This document shows, one piece after another, positions 24,374 through 36,328 of a DNA stretch of 64,000 nt. Where the stretch lies: contig JAUZTG010000042.1 in NCBI GenBank assembly GCA_030734395.1, positions 1,488,001 through 1,552,000 on the forward strand, read 5' to 3'. Made by a program: the position numbers and the translations under genes. The DNA comes from Sarocladium kiliense (taxonomy: Eukaryota; Ascomycota; Sordariomycetes; Hypocreales; Sarocladiaceae). The notes under the pieces were generated by a model. It was given only the letters and a program-made list of their open reading frames with translations, did not search any database and was not told the DNA's origin. Each line of letters starts with the position of its first letter. Position 1 is the stretch's first letter.

Positions 24374-25468
24374 TCACGCCATCCTTGCGCCTCGCACAGC
24401 CAGGGCGTCCGCCGCTGTGTTTCCCCTATTCATCGCATGTCCCTTCACCCATTGGAAGAACGTTGCCGCCCCGGTCTTCTTCCTTTCCTCTATCCGTGCC
24501 AGGACCTTGCGTATGATGTCCTGATTCTTGACCTCCTCGCCCGCCGCCGTCTTCCATCCCTTCCTACTCCAGCTCGCAGCCCACTGGGTCACGCAGTTGA
24601 TCGAGTATTGGCTATCAGTGAATATCTGAACGGGCTGCTCCACTGGTGCCACTTCAAGTGCTCGAAAGATGGCTTGCAATTCCGCTCGTTGGTTCGTTTG
24701 CGGCTCGCCAGGCAGACGTTCTGCGATATTGCGCCGATCACCATCGCCGAACCACACGCCAACGCCAGCGCGAGATCCAACCTTGCCATTGGCAAGGCTA
24801 CTGCCATCTGTGTAGATCCGCATAATACCATCATCTGCCGCCACTTCCTCCTCCTCCTCGACGTTGTTATCATCAAGCGGATCTTCTGAGGTATTTGTCT
24901 TGGGAGTCTTTGTCTGTCTCTTGGTGAGCTTCCCTTCCTCACCCAGTGCATCGATAGCCTCTTTGTTGCCAAATTCGATGATGTAGTTCACGGCTTCGGC
25001 GCGGGTACTGAATCGCTTGTATTTGGGGCCCTTGACGCCCACTATCGTCGGCGCAACGTCTGACCAGTCTGTGTATATTCCTGGCCTGAGACCCACGGCC
25101 ACTGCGTAGAAGCGGTCCTTTGCATCAGGGGCTGCCGCGACCTTCTTGCCTGCTGCGAACGCCTCGGCGTCATCTCGAGATGTAAAAGATCGAACTACAA
25201 AGCATTGTGGTATTAGCATGTATTCAAATGGAAGTTAGGAAGTGCCTGATCAGCGGGGAAACATACAGATAGCACCCTTGAACCCAGCTGTCTGCCTTTG
25301 GCAGTCCGCATAGTTTGTGTAAACCCCTGGCACAAAGCCAGCCTTGACGGCATAGTACTTCGGCCCAGTTTCGACCTTCCTCTTCTTCGAAGCTGCAGAA
25401 GTCGGCAACGCCGTCCCCGCCGACCCAGAAGCCGTTCGCTTCTTGCTGTTCACCGCCGTCGTCGGCAT
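24374..25468 (-). CDS. RNH1: Ribonuclease H1 with two hybrid-binding domains
   Basis: Exons 25468-25267 and 25194-24374 encode 340 aa. The intron (GTATGT..TAG) splits a Phe codon inside the first hybrid-binding domain. Domains in order: a basic nuclear signal 'SKKRKV' (27-32), hybrid-binding domain 1 at about 37-83 ('YYAVKAGFVPGVYTNYADC'), hybrid-binding domain 2 at about 94-143, an acidic linker, then the RNase H fold from about 190. The catalytic set is complete: Asp197 ('YTDGSS'), Glu239 ('RAELQA'), Asp261 ('FTDSQY') and Asp330 ('TAADALA'), with His320 in 'VKGHAMNRG'. The enzyme cuts the RNA strand of RNA:DNA hybrids such as R-loops. The frame stays open for 50 codons above the chosen ATG but has no ATG there, so a mitochondrial leader would need a further exon. 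Confidence 0.93.
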
Positions 25469-26491
25469 CGCGGCCACGAGAGACCCGAAAACACCGAGTC
25501 CAGTCCACAGCGTCGTGTTTGTAGTAGATGCAGCCGGTCTTGTGTTCTTTGTCGACTGAACTTCGTCGTGTATGTAAGGCTGCTGGATAGAGGTCTCGAA
25601 GCTTCGTGTTGCAGGCACAAGTGGATGGTATTGTGTGGTCGGTCGGTCAGTACTGTGATAGAGGAATGGTGCGCGAGCTAGGAGAGGTCGGCGGTTGAAT
25701 AGTCAGAGCATTCGCATGTCGAGTCACCAAGACTCTCCAGGGAAGAGTGGCCAGGCTTGTTTTATACAACTTTGGGAGGGTGTAACCGAAGTTCGTGGAT
25801 ATAGGCAAGCGGTGAAGAGGACAAAGAGCCGCAGATAGTTCGATCGCGTTCAGAGGTTGGCAACCGATGTGCTGGTGGATGCAAGTGAATGGACCCGGCC
25901 TTTCAAAGAGGGGCAGGTTCGCGCCTCGGGCACTGATCTGCTCTACACCCTGCAATACCCACCCTGCACTTACACCAAAGGACGTCCCCTCCTCGCCCTT
26001 TGGACTTACCAACGCTTAGGAAAGCACGTCTTTGAGCTGTTACTGTACTGTACTTCAAGTCTAAATATAGGAGTAAATACTTTGCGCCCCTCGTGACAAT
26101 CACGCGTCACATGTGCGGAGGGCAAGCCACGTAATTCTCGAAGCAATTGATCCTCGGCCGTGTTGCCACAAGTACTAATCTTAGCAGTGGACAGCAAAGC
26201 CCATAGTGTACACACGAACTTTTGACAAAACGGACACCGCATAAAGCAATTGACACGGAGCTCCCATGGTCTCTCAGTCCGTGGGTCGCTGCACAAAGGT
26301 CTCCATCTCGCTAAGAAATGCAGAGCTTGAGCCAGCTTTCCGTCAGTAAGGCCCGAGCCGACAAATGGAAGCCAACATCATACTGGCTGGAATGAAAAGC
26401 CGAACGAATGCAGTAGTTGCCGATCGGAAGATGCAGAGATAACTATGGGTCGGCAACGACGAGTCTCATCTGGACCCCGGAGGCGGTAATC
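25469..26491. other. Region between RNase H1 and TAD3
   Basis: About 1 kb with no supported gene. It contains the promoter of the RNase H1 gene and the 3' end of the TAD3 transcription unit; both genes run leftwards. Confidence 0.5.
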
Positions 26492-27835
26492 CTAAACGTG
26501 AGTGGTCGGGGCAATAGGAGGCAGGGCGGCGACACCTTCTCGTTCCCATTCCCAAGCGAGGGCGCTCCAGTTGAGTTCTCGCCTCCAAAAGAGCCCCAAC
26601 CCTCGTCCACCTCCGTTCGGTCGATCATCAGAACTCAGGCCTCCAGTATGGGGCATGTGCTGGCAGAACACCATTCTGCCCATACGAGAATGGAGGATAG
26701 CCATGGAGCATTGCACACAAGGCTCATGAGTAACGTAGAGCTCTAACCCGTGGCAAAGATAGCCACCCGTGTTAGGATGCTCAGTTTCAAAGCAAGTCTT
26801 CTCAAGGTCAAGGATGGGCTGATCCTCCAGGGCGTCGAATTCAAGGATCGCTGGGTCGTTCGGAATACCCTTTTCCTTTCGCTCGTGACGCACAAGTTTC
26901 TGCGCAACCATGCTGATGGCTCGCAAAACGCAGTGCGCCATAGGATTACCTAGTCCTCCCGCAGCTCGGCCGCCGCGGTGCCAGCGCGCGTCACCAGCCA
27001 AGCCAACAACTTCAACTTTGCCTTCTGAGCGTTGTACGATGACTGCACCGATGGGCTCTCCAATACCAGCTGCCTGCGCTTGACGGGCAACCTTGTGAGC
27101 AAGAGTCATCCAGGCTGAAGCATCGTGCCGAATCTCATCCGTATCGCGCGCCACCGCACTAGGGTGAGGACCAAGAGGGTTGCTTTTCCGGTAAACACAC
27201 GGCCAGAACTGAGAGGACCACAAGGACGCCTGAACTTGAGAGGAGGGCGCCAGCTGTGGTACTGGGATCGATTCCAGAAAGATGTCCTGTTCAAAGCCCT
27301 GGATGCCAGACATGGTCTCTCGGATGAGTTGTGGGGTGAACGTATCTGTCTCACCGATGAGGATATAGACCCAGGTCGACTTGGCAGTATGTATCTGTCT
27401 CCCCGCGGCGGAATCATTCATGAACTGGGTCTTAAGATGGGCAGGAAGATCGCCAGGCTTGGCCGCTCTGCGGAGATGCTGCAAGGTGTTACCGTTGCCA
27501 GCATTGTTCAAATCGCTGAGTGAGCTGGGATGATCAGTAAGCCATATTTTGATCCAGCCAGAAGGCAAAACCAAAACTTACCTCAGAATATCATTAGCAC
27601 ATTTCGTCGGCGCTCGGGTGATGTACACATGTGTGACGGTGTGCTCCTGAGTAACCTCTGCGACTGTCTTCAAAGGGATGAGAACTCCTCGTCCCATCTG
27701 TTCTTTCTTGAAATCTCCGGTCAAGGATTTCGGCAGCAACTCGAAGATCTTCGGGCCTTCGCTGAATTTCGGCAAGCTGTCAGTAGAAGCACCCGATATC
27801 GGCGTGGCGCCCGACTGAACAGCTGGAGCGGCCAT
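26492..27835 (-). CDS. TAD3: tRNA-specific adenosine-34 deaminase, non-catalytic subunit Tad3
   Basis: Exons 27835-27582 and 27524-26492 encode 428 aa. The 57-nt intron (GTAAGT..CAG) is phase 2 and joins 'ANDIL' to 'SSLSDLNNAG'. The C-terminal half is a cytidine/deoxycytidylate deaminase fold. Zinc ligands are His282 in 'NPMAHCVLRAI' and Cys354/Cys357 in 'PCVQCSMAILHSR'. The glutamate that acts as proton shuttle in Tad2 is replaced by Val284, the mark of the Tad3/ADAT3 subunit. With Tad2 it converts A34 to inosine in the wobble position of several tRNAs. The N-terminal 200 residues, with 'HVYITRAPTKCAND', fit the tRNA-binding extension of Tad3. The first ATG at 27835 is taken as the start. 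Confidence 0.92.
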
Positions 27836-30800
27836 GGTGAGAGTTCGGGAAATGTGAGATGGATGAGCAAGCGAGGACAGAACATGCAGCAGCTCTCTGA
27901 GAACTGGATCTGCGGGAGACCTCGCTGGCGAGGAGAGGCTTATCGCGGCTTTGCAAGCCAGTTGCAGAACTGAGAAAGGACTCAGGATGAATGGCAAAGA
28001 ATGGAATGGAAGAAGCCCGGCCCTCGAACTCCCGGCAGGTTAAGACCATGGGCGAGGAACGAGTGGTCAACGTAGAGCAGGGAGCTGGGAAATGTCTCTC
28101 CAGGTGGCAAGCAAGCGGGCTTGACCAGGTAAGTGGCGACCACAAGAGAAGCTCTTTGGCGCTCCCAGAGGAGAGAAATTAGAGAAAGGGAAAAGGCAGA
28201 GGGTGAAGGTGGAAGGAAGAGATGGGGCCGATCTTGACAGCTGTTGTGGGCAGGCACGAGTGACGCGAACCCCTGGCACCACCTGCCTGAGCTGAGGTAT
28301 CCTATTTGGACCAAGTGAGGTTGGTATGGGCTTCAGTGACGGATCTGATGGCGTATGAATCACGATGAGATGATTCGAGATCGGGGGATGCGTTGCGCAG
28401 ATTTTGGCCCACACCGTTCACGGGGAGACACTGACCAGAGTGTCAGTATGGACCTAGAGAGAGGCGTGATGCGGCTGATCGTCGTGGCTTAGGAGTCTTT
28501 CGGAGGAAAGTATTCGTGACAGGCCAGATGGCTGGTGATGAAGTCGGCTTGTCTTCGAGGATCAGCTTGAGAAGAATTTCTCGGATGCTACCGAAGGTGG
28601 CGCTGGGTTGTTGACGCTACGGCTTTGGAAGGGACAGGGAGAGGCTAGCACGGAAGCAGGGATGCCAATGAGACCTACAATTTGGATTGTTTCGAGACAG
28701 AAACTCAACGTTGCGATAATAGTAGATCCGTTCTCCGACATCTGTTGGTAGGGCTGGTTCCGGTTGCTGCTGTGAGTGCGCTCCAGGCACCTCAGAGCTG
28801 GCGGACAGCTTGCAGATCGGTCTCTTGAGACGTCGAGCGAGGGTCACCGAGACCCTGCACTTGCAGATAACAGCAACAGGCTATTGGCAGACAGGAAAGA
28901 CGAGGACTTAAAATTTCCCTTGGGTTTCAATGTCCTGAATCAAGTAAGCCCGTGATGGGTGAGCCTGTGTTTGCTGGTGTAGCGTTGGCAGCTTGCATTT
29001 GGTTACCAGGTTTCACCACCTAGGCGATTCACGGTAGTGGCCATAGACACCAACAGGCAGCAGTAGGTAAGCACTCTTGGTGGCTGAAGTGATGGCAGAA
29101 AGGGAGAGAGAGAGGAGCGTGAGTAGAATGTATCTACTATGTTCATCGACGCCAAATCGGTGAAGAAATGTCTACAATCTGCATTGTGTTTGCAGGCGCG
29201 CGTCCAGGCGCGTTGAAGCGAATTACCCTATACCCCGTGAGGTTGCTGTTTATGTCGCTGTGCCTGGAGGGTGCCTGCGAGCACACCACCAAACACGCTG
29301 TGACTGCGCAGATGGTGTTCTGCAGACCGGAGCAAACCCCACGATTCCCGGTCTGCATGCAACGTTAGGCGCGGGATGACAATATTGCGCGCATTTGTTA
29401 GACTATGCGTAAGTGAGCCGAGCCATGCCTATTCGCCACGGGAAGGTGCTTCAATGTTGCTTTCCCCGGATTCACATAGATGAAGCGCCCCGCTGGTGCG
29501 GCCGAACCCAAAGCTACGCGACGTGACAAGCGAGGGGGCAACTTCTCTATATTTCACTGTCCTATAAAAGGTATCGCCAATCAGGGAGGTCCGGGGTCGG
29601 GCGTGGGACTGCTGGATGGCTGGTTGGGCCGTTGAGAAGCTCAGCGCACGAGGAGGGAGGGGATGGAGGCCGGGGGACTCAGCCTGTTTCTGGCTCAGAA
29701 GCAACCACCACCATCACAGCGCGCAGCGAGACCAGTCCGATAGCCGCTGGTTCTAGAACTTTCAGACGGCATGATGAGCGTGACCTGCCGTTGAGGGCCA
29801 GATCGCTCGATGATGTACATGGGACGAAGCAAAGTCTAGAGCAGCGTTGAGAGCCTGGACAATCACAAGCTGGCTCAAGTTGTCCTGGCAGGATGGTGAG
29901 AGGATAGCCCAGCCGAGTGCAGGCACTGCCAGCCGTGTCTCAAGGCGGCACGGACGGGAGAAGACGATTCTGTGAGACAACACCTGAAGCGAGTGACACG
30001 CAGGGAGACAGTATACTCGACAGGGTCTCTCACCTAAACTCGCCCCCATCACGAATCATGACGCACATATGAACGTAATTCGTGTACTCCAAGCATAACT
30101 TTGTCCAATCTTCCGAGATCAGCATGTTGCAAGATCAGAATCTCACTGGAGAGACGAAGGCTGAATTCCCCCCTTTCGGGCATCGTGGGGATACGCCGCT
30201 ATGGTGAAGAACAATGACGTTACTCCCACGAGGCTAAGGCACCTAAGGTAAAGAGAGGAGACCTAGTCTAACATGCATGCGCACGGAACCAGAGGGAAAT
30301 TCTACAAAGGGCGTAAAGCCAAGAAGTTGATCTTAGCGCCTTAGAGCCTGGCTTGTGCTGTTTCGGGGTTGGAACTTGGAAGGAGGTGGGTTGAAGAAAT
30401 GATGGGACTTGGCCGAAGGAAGCTTGAGTCAGTTAGTGTGGGGTTGAAGAGGGAGGGCACAACTACGGAGTAGTGAAAGCAAAAAAGAGATTTCCAGACG
30501 GAGTTTGGCTTGGTTGATATGCGATCATGCTAAATCCGGTTTGGAACGAGAAAGGATGGGTGAGAAGTTGGAGACTCGCCAAAGTGAGCAACTTTGGAGG
30601 GTGTGTTCCCCCACAGAGGCGATATCGGCGACCGGAAGCTCGGAGATGGGAAGCGAAACGAGACGCGAGACAGCGGAGGAGACGAGATGATGATGCGTGG
30701 GATGCAAACGGTCACGGAGGAGACAGGCGGATGGATGCAAGCGAGAAGCTGGGAGTTCCCATGGGAAGTATCAGGCGTCAGCCAGACTCTCCCTCTAATT

Positions 30801-31973
30801 GCTGGAAAACAAGTGTGTGTGGATGAAAGGCTGCCCTGGCTGGGACGGTTCGCTCGGTGTTGGAGGGCCCTTGATGCAGCTTCTGGTGGCCTTCGGTGGG
30901 GCCGCTTCTCGGTCGTCGAGGCGCGAGAAGAGCGAAGGGCCGGTTGGGTCAGTTCGGTCAGGCCAGGTCAGCATGTGTAAAAAGGGTCACCACATGAAAT
31001 GGTGAACAATGTGTGCCAGTGGTCACCAATACACATAAAGTTTTGAGGGATGCACGCTTGGTGCACTACACAGCTGGGTGGCCCCCTTCGCTACTGCAGG
31101 TTCATCCCGTCGAGGGCACTCACACCTCCGAGAAACGGCCCTCAGTTGCTGAAGCGAGCTGAGGGACGTGCGCTTTTTTGGAGACCTTGGACCCTGAATC
31201 ACGCCGATCGGTGGTGCCCGCCGCCGGCCCCTCTTTCCAACCTTCTCACACTATCTCCTTTTTTCTCCTCTCTCTACTAGCTGCAGTGGTCGTAGGTGCC
31301 ATTGGCTCTGCAGGGGAACGTGGGCGGGCGAGCCAGTCAGTGGCCGGCGCTGCAATCCATTTGATGTTGGCTGGCCGTAATGTGTATGAGGCTCTGTGAG
31401 GTGTGTTATCATCGTCCAGAAGCGCCCCGGGTGAGACATTGCACAGCACAAAGGTGACATGACATGGGCGGCGCACGTATGTACACGGCTCGAGAGAGGG
31501 GGTGTTTCCGCCCAGAGATGGATCCCGAGACATTTTTTGGTGCTCTGCCTCAACCTTTTTTCATCACTTTGCATGTAGTTTCCCGTGTGTGAGGAGGACA
31601 GGGCTGTCTGTGGACGGGATGGGGGAATGGGGGTTGCGTCAAAAGTGGTGAGAAGGAAGACCATCTCGGTCATGACAACTATGCGCCCCCTGTTTGCTTA
31701 CACATGGGACGGCAAAGTGTAGATGTACATAGAGGAGCACTGAACCTACCTCAGCTTGCCTTCTTCGATGTTTAGTTGAAGTAGGTTGAGACTCTTGTTC
31801 TTGCTTATACCAGTCCCTCAGCCTGGATTCATCTGGTAGCATCACCAACACCAACTTTACCCTCCAAGAGGCGAATCCAGCTGGTCATCTGACCCTCCTT
31901 TATGATCCTACTGACCGCGTATTCTGCTTGGCTTCCATCTCTGCCGGCAACCATCGTGTGAAAGGAAAAGAGA
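27836..31973. other. Long gene-free region between TAD3 and the PFK2 leader
   Basis: About 4.1 kb with only short frames on both strands and no recognised domain. Frames of 100-140 codons near 30.5-31.7 kb overlap on opposite strands and look accidental. The right part is polypyrimidine-rich and probably serves as the promoter of the 6-phosphofructo-2-kinase gene. Confidence 0.5.
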
Positions 31974-32934
31974 ATGGCACAAAGTCAAACGAGGCAGAGG
32001 CAGACGCCGGTCAAGGTGAAGAGTGCAAAAAGTGGTGCTGGTGTGCAGTCGTTCGCCAGGGAGCCTCGCCTGCTGCCACTTTTGATGCAGCACCGCCTGA
32101 AGCATCACCTGGATCAGGTTTCCAGGGCGTCATCCTCTGAGCTGCATCTTGGCCTTCACCATAGCCACAATCACCACCATCGCCGGCCTCCTCTTCTTCA
32201 TCATCAAAATCAGCATCTCACTTCTCGCATCAGCACCACGGACGTATACTCGAGCACCAGCAACCCCGTCTCCGTGGATCCTCAAGCTCCTTCAGCAGTA
32301 AAGGTGGCAACCACTAGCCTCGCGGTGCAGCTCCACCACGCCGGCATCGCTGGCCGGTCGCTGGCACTTCCTCCATTGGCGCCGGCGGCGACGGCGTTAG
32401 GCCCTTGCACCCTGCGACGACGAGACTCTAATAATATTGATGAGACTGGCTCTGGCGACGCACCACCTCGAAACGGTACTGCTACTGGGCTGAGAGTCAT
32501 AGCCTGTCCTGACTCCGACTCTTCTGGTCCAAAGTCTACCACCACCACCACCATTTCTTCCACCACCGGGAACAAATTCTTTCAGTCGCAACTCGCCTCT
32601 CTTCTCCTCCTCGCGCCAAACGACGACAATTCCTCTTCTCTCGCTCTTCACGGCGACTTCGATACTGTCGACCTCGACATCGACGTGAGCACCTTGGACC
32701 TGCACCAACCCCAGCAGCTACTCCTGCACCTGCAGCACCTGCAGCAACGCCAGCTCCATCTTCTCGCCGCTGCCCAGGATACTGGCTCGCGCCCTGCCAC
32801 CGCCGAGCAGAACCACCAACACCACCACCATCACCAGCTCCAGCGCATCACGACTACCACCACTGGCCATCGCTCACCCACTGACGGGGCAATGCCTCCA
32901 TCCGCCCTGCTGGATCCAACATCAGGAGGCACAG
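31974..32934 (+). CDS. Possible 5' exon of the 6-phosphofructo-2-kinase gene, His/Gln/Thr-rich
   Basis: A frame of 322 codons starts at an ATG and contains no stop until 32942. Just before that stop is a good donor (ACAG/GTGTGT at 32935). Joined to the acceptor at 33249 (GCAG), it runs in frame, as '..SGGTVASSSTTRLTAHSRFF', into the segment before the kinase. That would add about 363 residues and give a 1039-aa protein. The translation is low-complexity, with His-rich stretches, Gln/Leu repeats and a Thr run, and it has no domain. It may equally be an open stretch of the 5' leader. An alternative donor/acceptor pair (32939 and 33271) also joins in frame. Confidence 0.35.
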
Positions 32935-33377
32935 GTGTGTAAAATCCCTCTTATTCCTGGTTTCCTGTCCTTCATGCCAGAATTGCCACGCATCGTCATC
33001 ATTCTTATTTTCATTGCACATTCACAACTTCCAGCTTACCCCAATTTCCATCCACTTTAACTCAGCTTCGCGCTACACTTTCTCCTGCATCGCTTCAATC
33101 CCAACAAATTTCCCTTGCACGACCACAACTCTAAAACAAGTCCATTTCAACGTCACCGCCTCAACTGCATACATATCACTGTCTCACTTTCTTCATCTTT
33201 TCTTATCTCCCCCAACCTTTCATCCCGTTCTCCCCATCGCTTCATGCAGTCGCATCTTCATCCACCACCAGATTGACGGCACACTCTCGATTCTTTGTCG
33301 CAAGCGCTGACCCTGATTCTCAAGCGCCCGGCGCAGGACGCAAGCCAGGACAGCAATCCAGCCTCGCCAAACTTGTC

Positions 33378-35457
33378 ATGAACGGCAAGCTCAACACCCC
33401 GCGATCTACGCCTCCTACCTCATCACCCGCCCTTCATGCCAGTCCAACACACTCCGACTCTGAGCACCTCTCCCTCCTCCCGCCTCCCGCTCGCGATGGC
33501 GCCCTCCTCACTCCGGCGATGGCGGCCATGGCCCTCCCAAGCGCTCTCAAGGCCATGCACGACCTCACAGACACACCACAGCTGCCTCTGAGTCTGAACT
33601 CGACGGCTCCAAGCTCGCCTCGCATGTAAGCACACCCCTTTCCTGCCTGCGCCTCCTAACGCCGCACTGGGTAGTCATCTCGTTGTGGCCATGGCTGATA
33701 TAGAGGATTATAGCCCTCCTTTGCGACAGAACTCGGGCACTCAGACACCCCGTGTGCGACCCCATGCTACGACCCTCAATATTCCGGGCATGACCCGATC
33801 CAAAGTCTCTCCAGATGGACGTATTCCCCAGCGCGATGTAGCCGCCAAGCTTGTCATCATCATGGTTGGTCTGCCCGCCAGAGGAAAGTCATATATCACC
33901 AAAAAGCTCCAGCGCTACCTAAGCTGGCAGCAACATGAGTCTCAGGTCTTCAACGTTGGCAACAGGAGGCGCAAGTCCGCTGGCAGGACCGTCCATGCGC
34001 ACCCCAAGCTGTCTCCCGAGCCGGCGCGCCTCGACCCTCCTGTCCAAGCAGCAGCCACAGTCCTCTTCAACGGAATCCAGCAAGCTACGGGTCAGAGTGC
34101 CAATCAGGCAGCCACCAGTTACTTCGAGCCTACCGATCTCGATTTGAATACACCAAAGGTCGAGACCGCCAAGAGCCCCGAAGAAGAGGAAGAGGAGGAT
34201 CAGAGTGCCAAGTTCTTCAACCCGAGGAACGAGAAAGCTGCCAAGGTTCGAGAGCAGGTCGCCATGGAGACTCTAGATGAGTTGCTGGATTACCTCCTGG
34301 TGCGTGGCGGTTCCGTGGGTATCCTGGACGCCACAAACAGCACCATCGAACGCCGCCAGCGCCTCGTCGAGCGCATTAGGCAGCGTGAACCCAAGTTGGG
34401 CATCCTCTTCATCGAGAGTATCTGCCGTGACAAGAAGCTCCTCGAGGCCAACATGCGTCTCAAGCTCTATGGCCCCGATTACCGGGATAAGGACCCTGTC
34501 CAGTCTTTGGCAGACTTCAAGGAGCGTGTTGCAGCCTATGAGAGTGCCTACGTGCCACTTGGCGAGTACGAGGAGGAGAATGATCTCCAATATATCCAAA
34601 TGATTGACGTGGGACGCAAGCTTATTCAACATCGCCTGAGAGGCTTCCTCAGTGGCGGAATCAGCACCTACCTTGGCAGTTTCAATCTTTCCCCTCGTCA
34701 GATCTGGATCACTCGCCACGGCCAAAGCATGGACAATGAACTTGGTAAGCTGGGAGGCAACTCTCCCCTCACCGAGCGGGGTCATTGCTACGCACAAGCT
34801 CTTCACAAGTTTATCACACACAAGCGCAAGGAGTGGCTGATCAATGAGAAGAGCAAGGAGGCGCAGGCCACCTTCCCGCCATTGCCGGGTGACAACACCC
34901 CTCCTTACCCCGAGAAGAACCGGGAGCTTGAGGAGAAGAACTTTTGCGTGTGGACATCGATGCTGCAGCGCAGTGTTGAGACCGCCGAATACTTCGAGGT
35001 GGATGATGACTACGATGTGAAGAACTGGGAAATGCTCAATGAGCTCAATGCCGGTCAGTTCGAGGGCATGACCTACGCTGAGATTGCCAGGGAGCACCCT
35101 GGCGAGTTCAACAAGCGTGCCCGCGACAAGCTCAACTACATCTACCCCGGTGTAGGTGGCGAGGGCTACTTGCAGGTCATCAGCCGTCTGCGCGACATGG
35201 TCCGAGAAATGGAGCGCATCACAGACCACGTCCTCATCATTGGACACCGATCCGTTTGCCGTGTGCTGATGGCCTACTTCATGGATCTCACACGGGAGGA
35301 CATCACCGACATGGATGTTCCCCTCGGCGCTCTCTACGCCATCGAACCGAAGCCTTACGGCATCGCCTTCCACGCATATAAGTATAATGAGCAGAATGCT
35401 TGGTTCGACGAGGTCCCCAACCACACCCCTACCCGCGCGGCCCAAGGCAGCATCTAA
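33378..35457 (+). CDS. 6-phosphofructo-2-kinase/fructose-2,6-bisphosphatase
   Basis: Exons 33378-33625 and 33675-35457 give 676 aa with the most cautious start. The kinase half has the Walker A motif 'GLPARGKS' (148-155) and 'GILDATNS' with Asp301. It carries a fungal-type insertion of about 80 residues between 'VFNVGNRRR' and 'SAKFFNPRNEKA'. The phosphatase half is a histidine-phosphatase domain with 'ITRHGQS' (catalytic His431), Glu539 in 'LNELNAGQFEGM' and His607 in 'IIGHRSVCR'. All bisphosphatase residues are present, so both activities are likely, unlike yeast Pfk26. The enzyme makes and removes fructose-2,6-bisphosphate, the switch between glycolysis and gluconeogenesis. The frame is open upstream of the ATG at 33378, so the protein may start further 5'. 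Confidence 0.9.
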
Positions 35458-36328
35458 TCCTGACGCTGGATCGGGCCGTTCGGAATGGAAAATACGCATA
35501 TGCTACCGATATGCAGCGTGCTTTTGAGCCTTATTTTCACGATTATGACGATGACCTGAGCTTTTGCAGCTCACTTTTCTGTTTTTGTTTTTTTGGCACT
35601 TCTCATCGAGAATGGCAGGCGTTTTCGAGGCAGGGGTAAAGAACTGTTTTTGAGCACGGAGCAAAGGTGTTAAACGGGAAAAAGAAGAAGGGAAATGACG
35701 AAACAATATACCAAGGGACCAGTCAACCCAGGGATTATATCCTTTGAACGGAACAGTCAGGCGTCTTCGATTATTCCTCGCTGGCTTTTCCATGGTGTTT
35801 CTTGGGAGTTTGTCTTCACTTACTTTACTGAGTGGCTTTGTGTGGCTGTGTGACCTTCGCGTCTTGGTTGAACCGTTTTTTTACGAAGGATGGAACAAGA
35901 TTACGTGATGATGTCTTAGTACTCTTCGTGCTTCTCGCCGTCATTATAATAGTGTCTTCGCCATGGGTTTCTTATTGCTTGCAAATGAGATAGCCGGGGT
36001 TTCTAGACAAAAGCTCGCTAGTATTAGGTCTAATGGACAAGAAACCCAAGGGGTTAACGCATGTTTTACTGTCGATATTGGCCGTGTACTCGGGCGTGTT
36101 GAGAGCGACGGGACTCCTTGTCGTCTTACTTGGCGATTGGAGCAGCACAAATGCCTTTTTTTTTTGAATGATGTTTCATTGGTAAGAGAGAGGGACTAAT
36201 CCCAAATAAGTTGAAAACTGAGCCCTTGATCCATTCTTTTGAAAGCCCCAAACGCCATGCAATGCAACAGTGCTTACAGTCTCCGGAACAAGAGAACGTA
36301 GCCATGACCGTAACGATACAGAACAAGC
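35458..36328. other. Convergent region between PFK2 and SOF1
   Basis: About 870 bp, A/T-rich with several T runs, lying between two genes that run towards each other. No supported gene; probably the two 3' untranslated regions and polyadenylation signals. Confidence 0.55.

Noticed and set aside
32815..32850. CAC/CAN-rich trinucleotide stretch
   Set aside because: It is simple-sequence DNA inside the possible first exon of the kinase gene and too short and impure to list as a separate repeat.
34273..35499. A 408-codon open frame on the minus strand opposite the 6-phosphofructo-2-kinase gene
   Set aside because: It lies fully antisense to a well-supported gene with strong family motifs. Its translation is Leu/Val-rich without a recognised domain, as expected from the codon bias of the sense strand.
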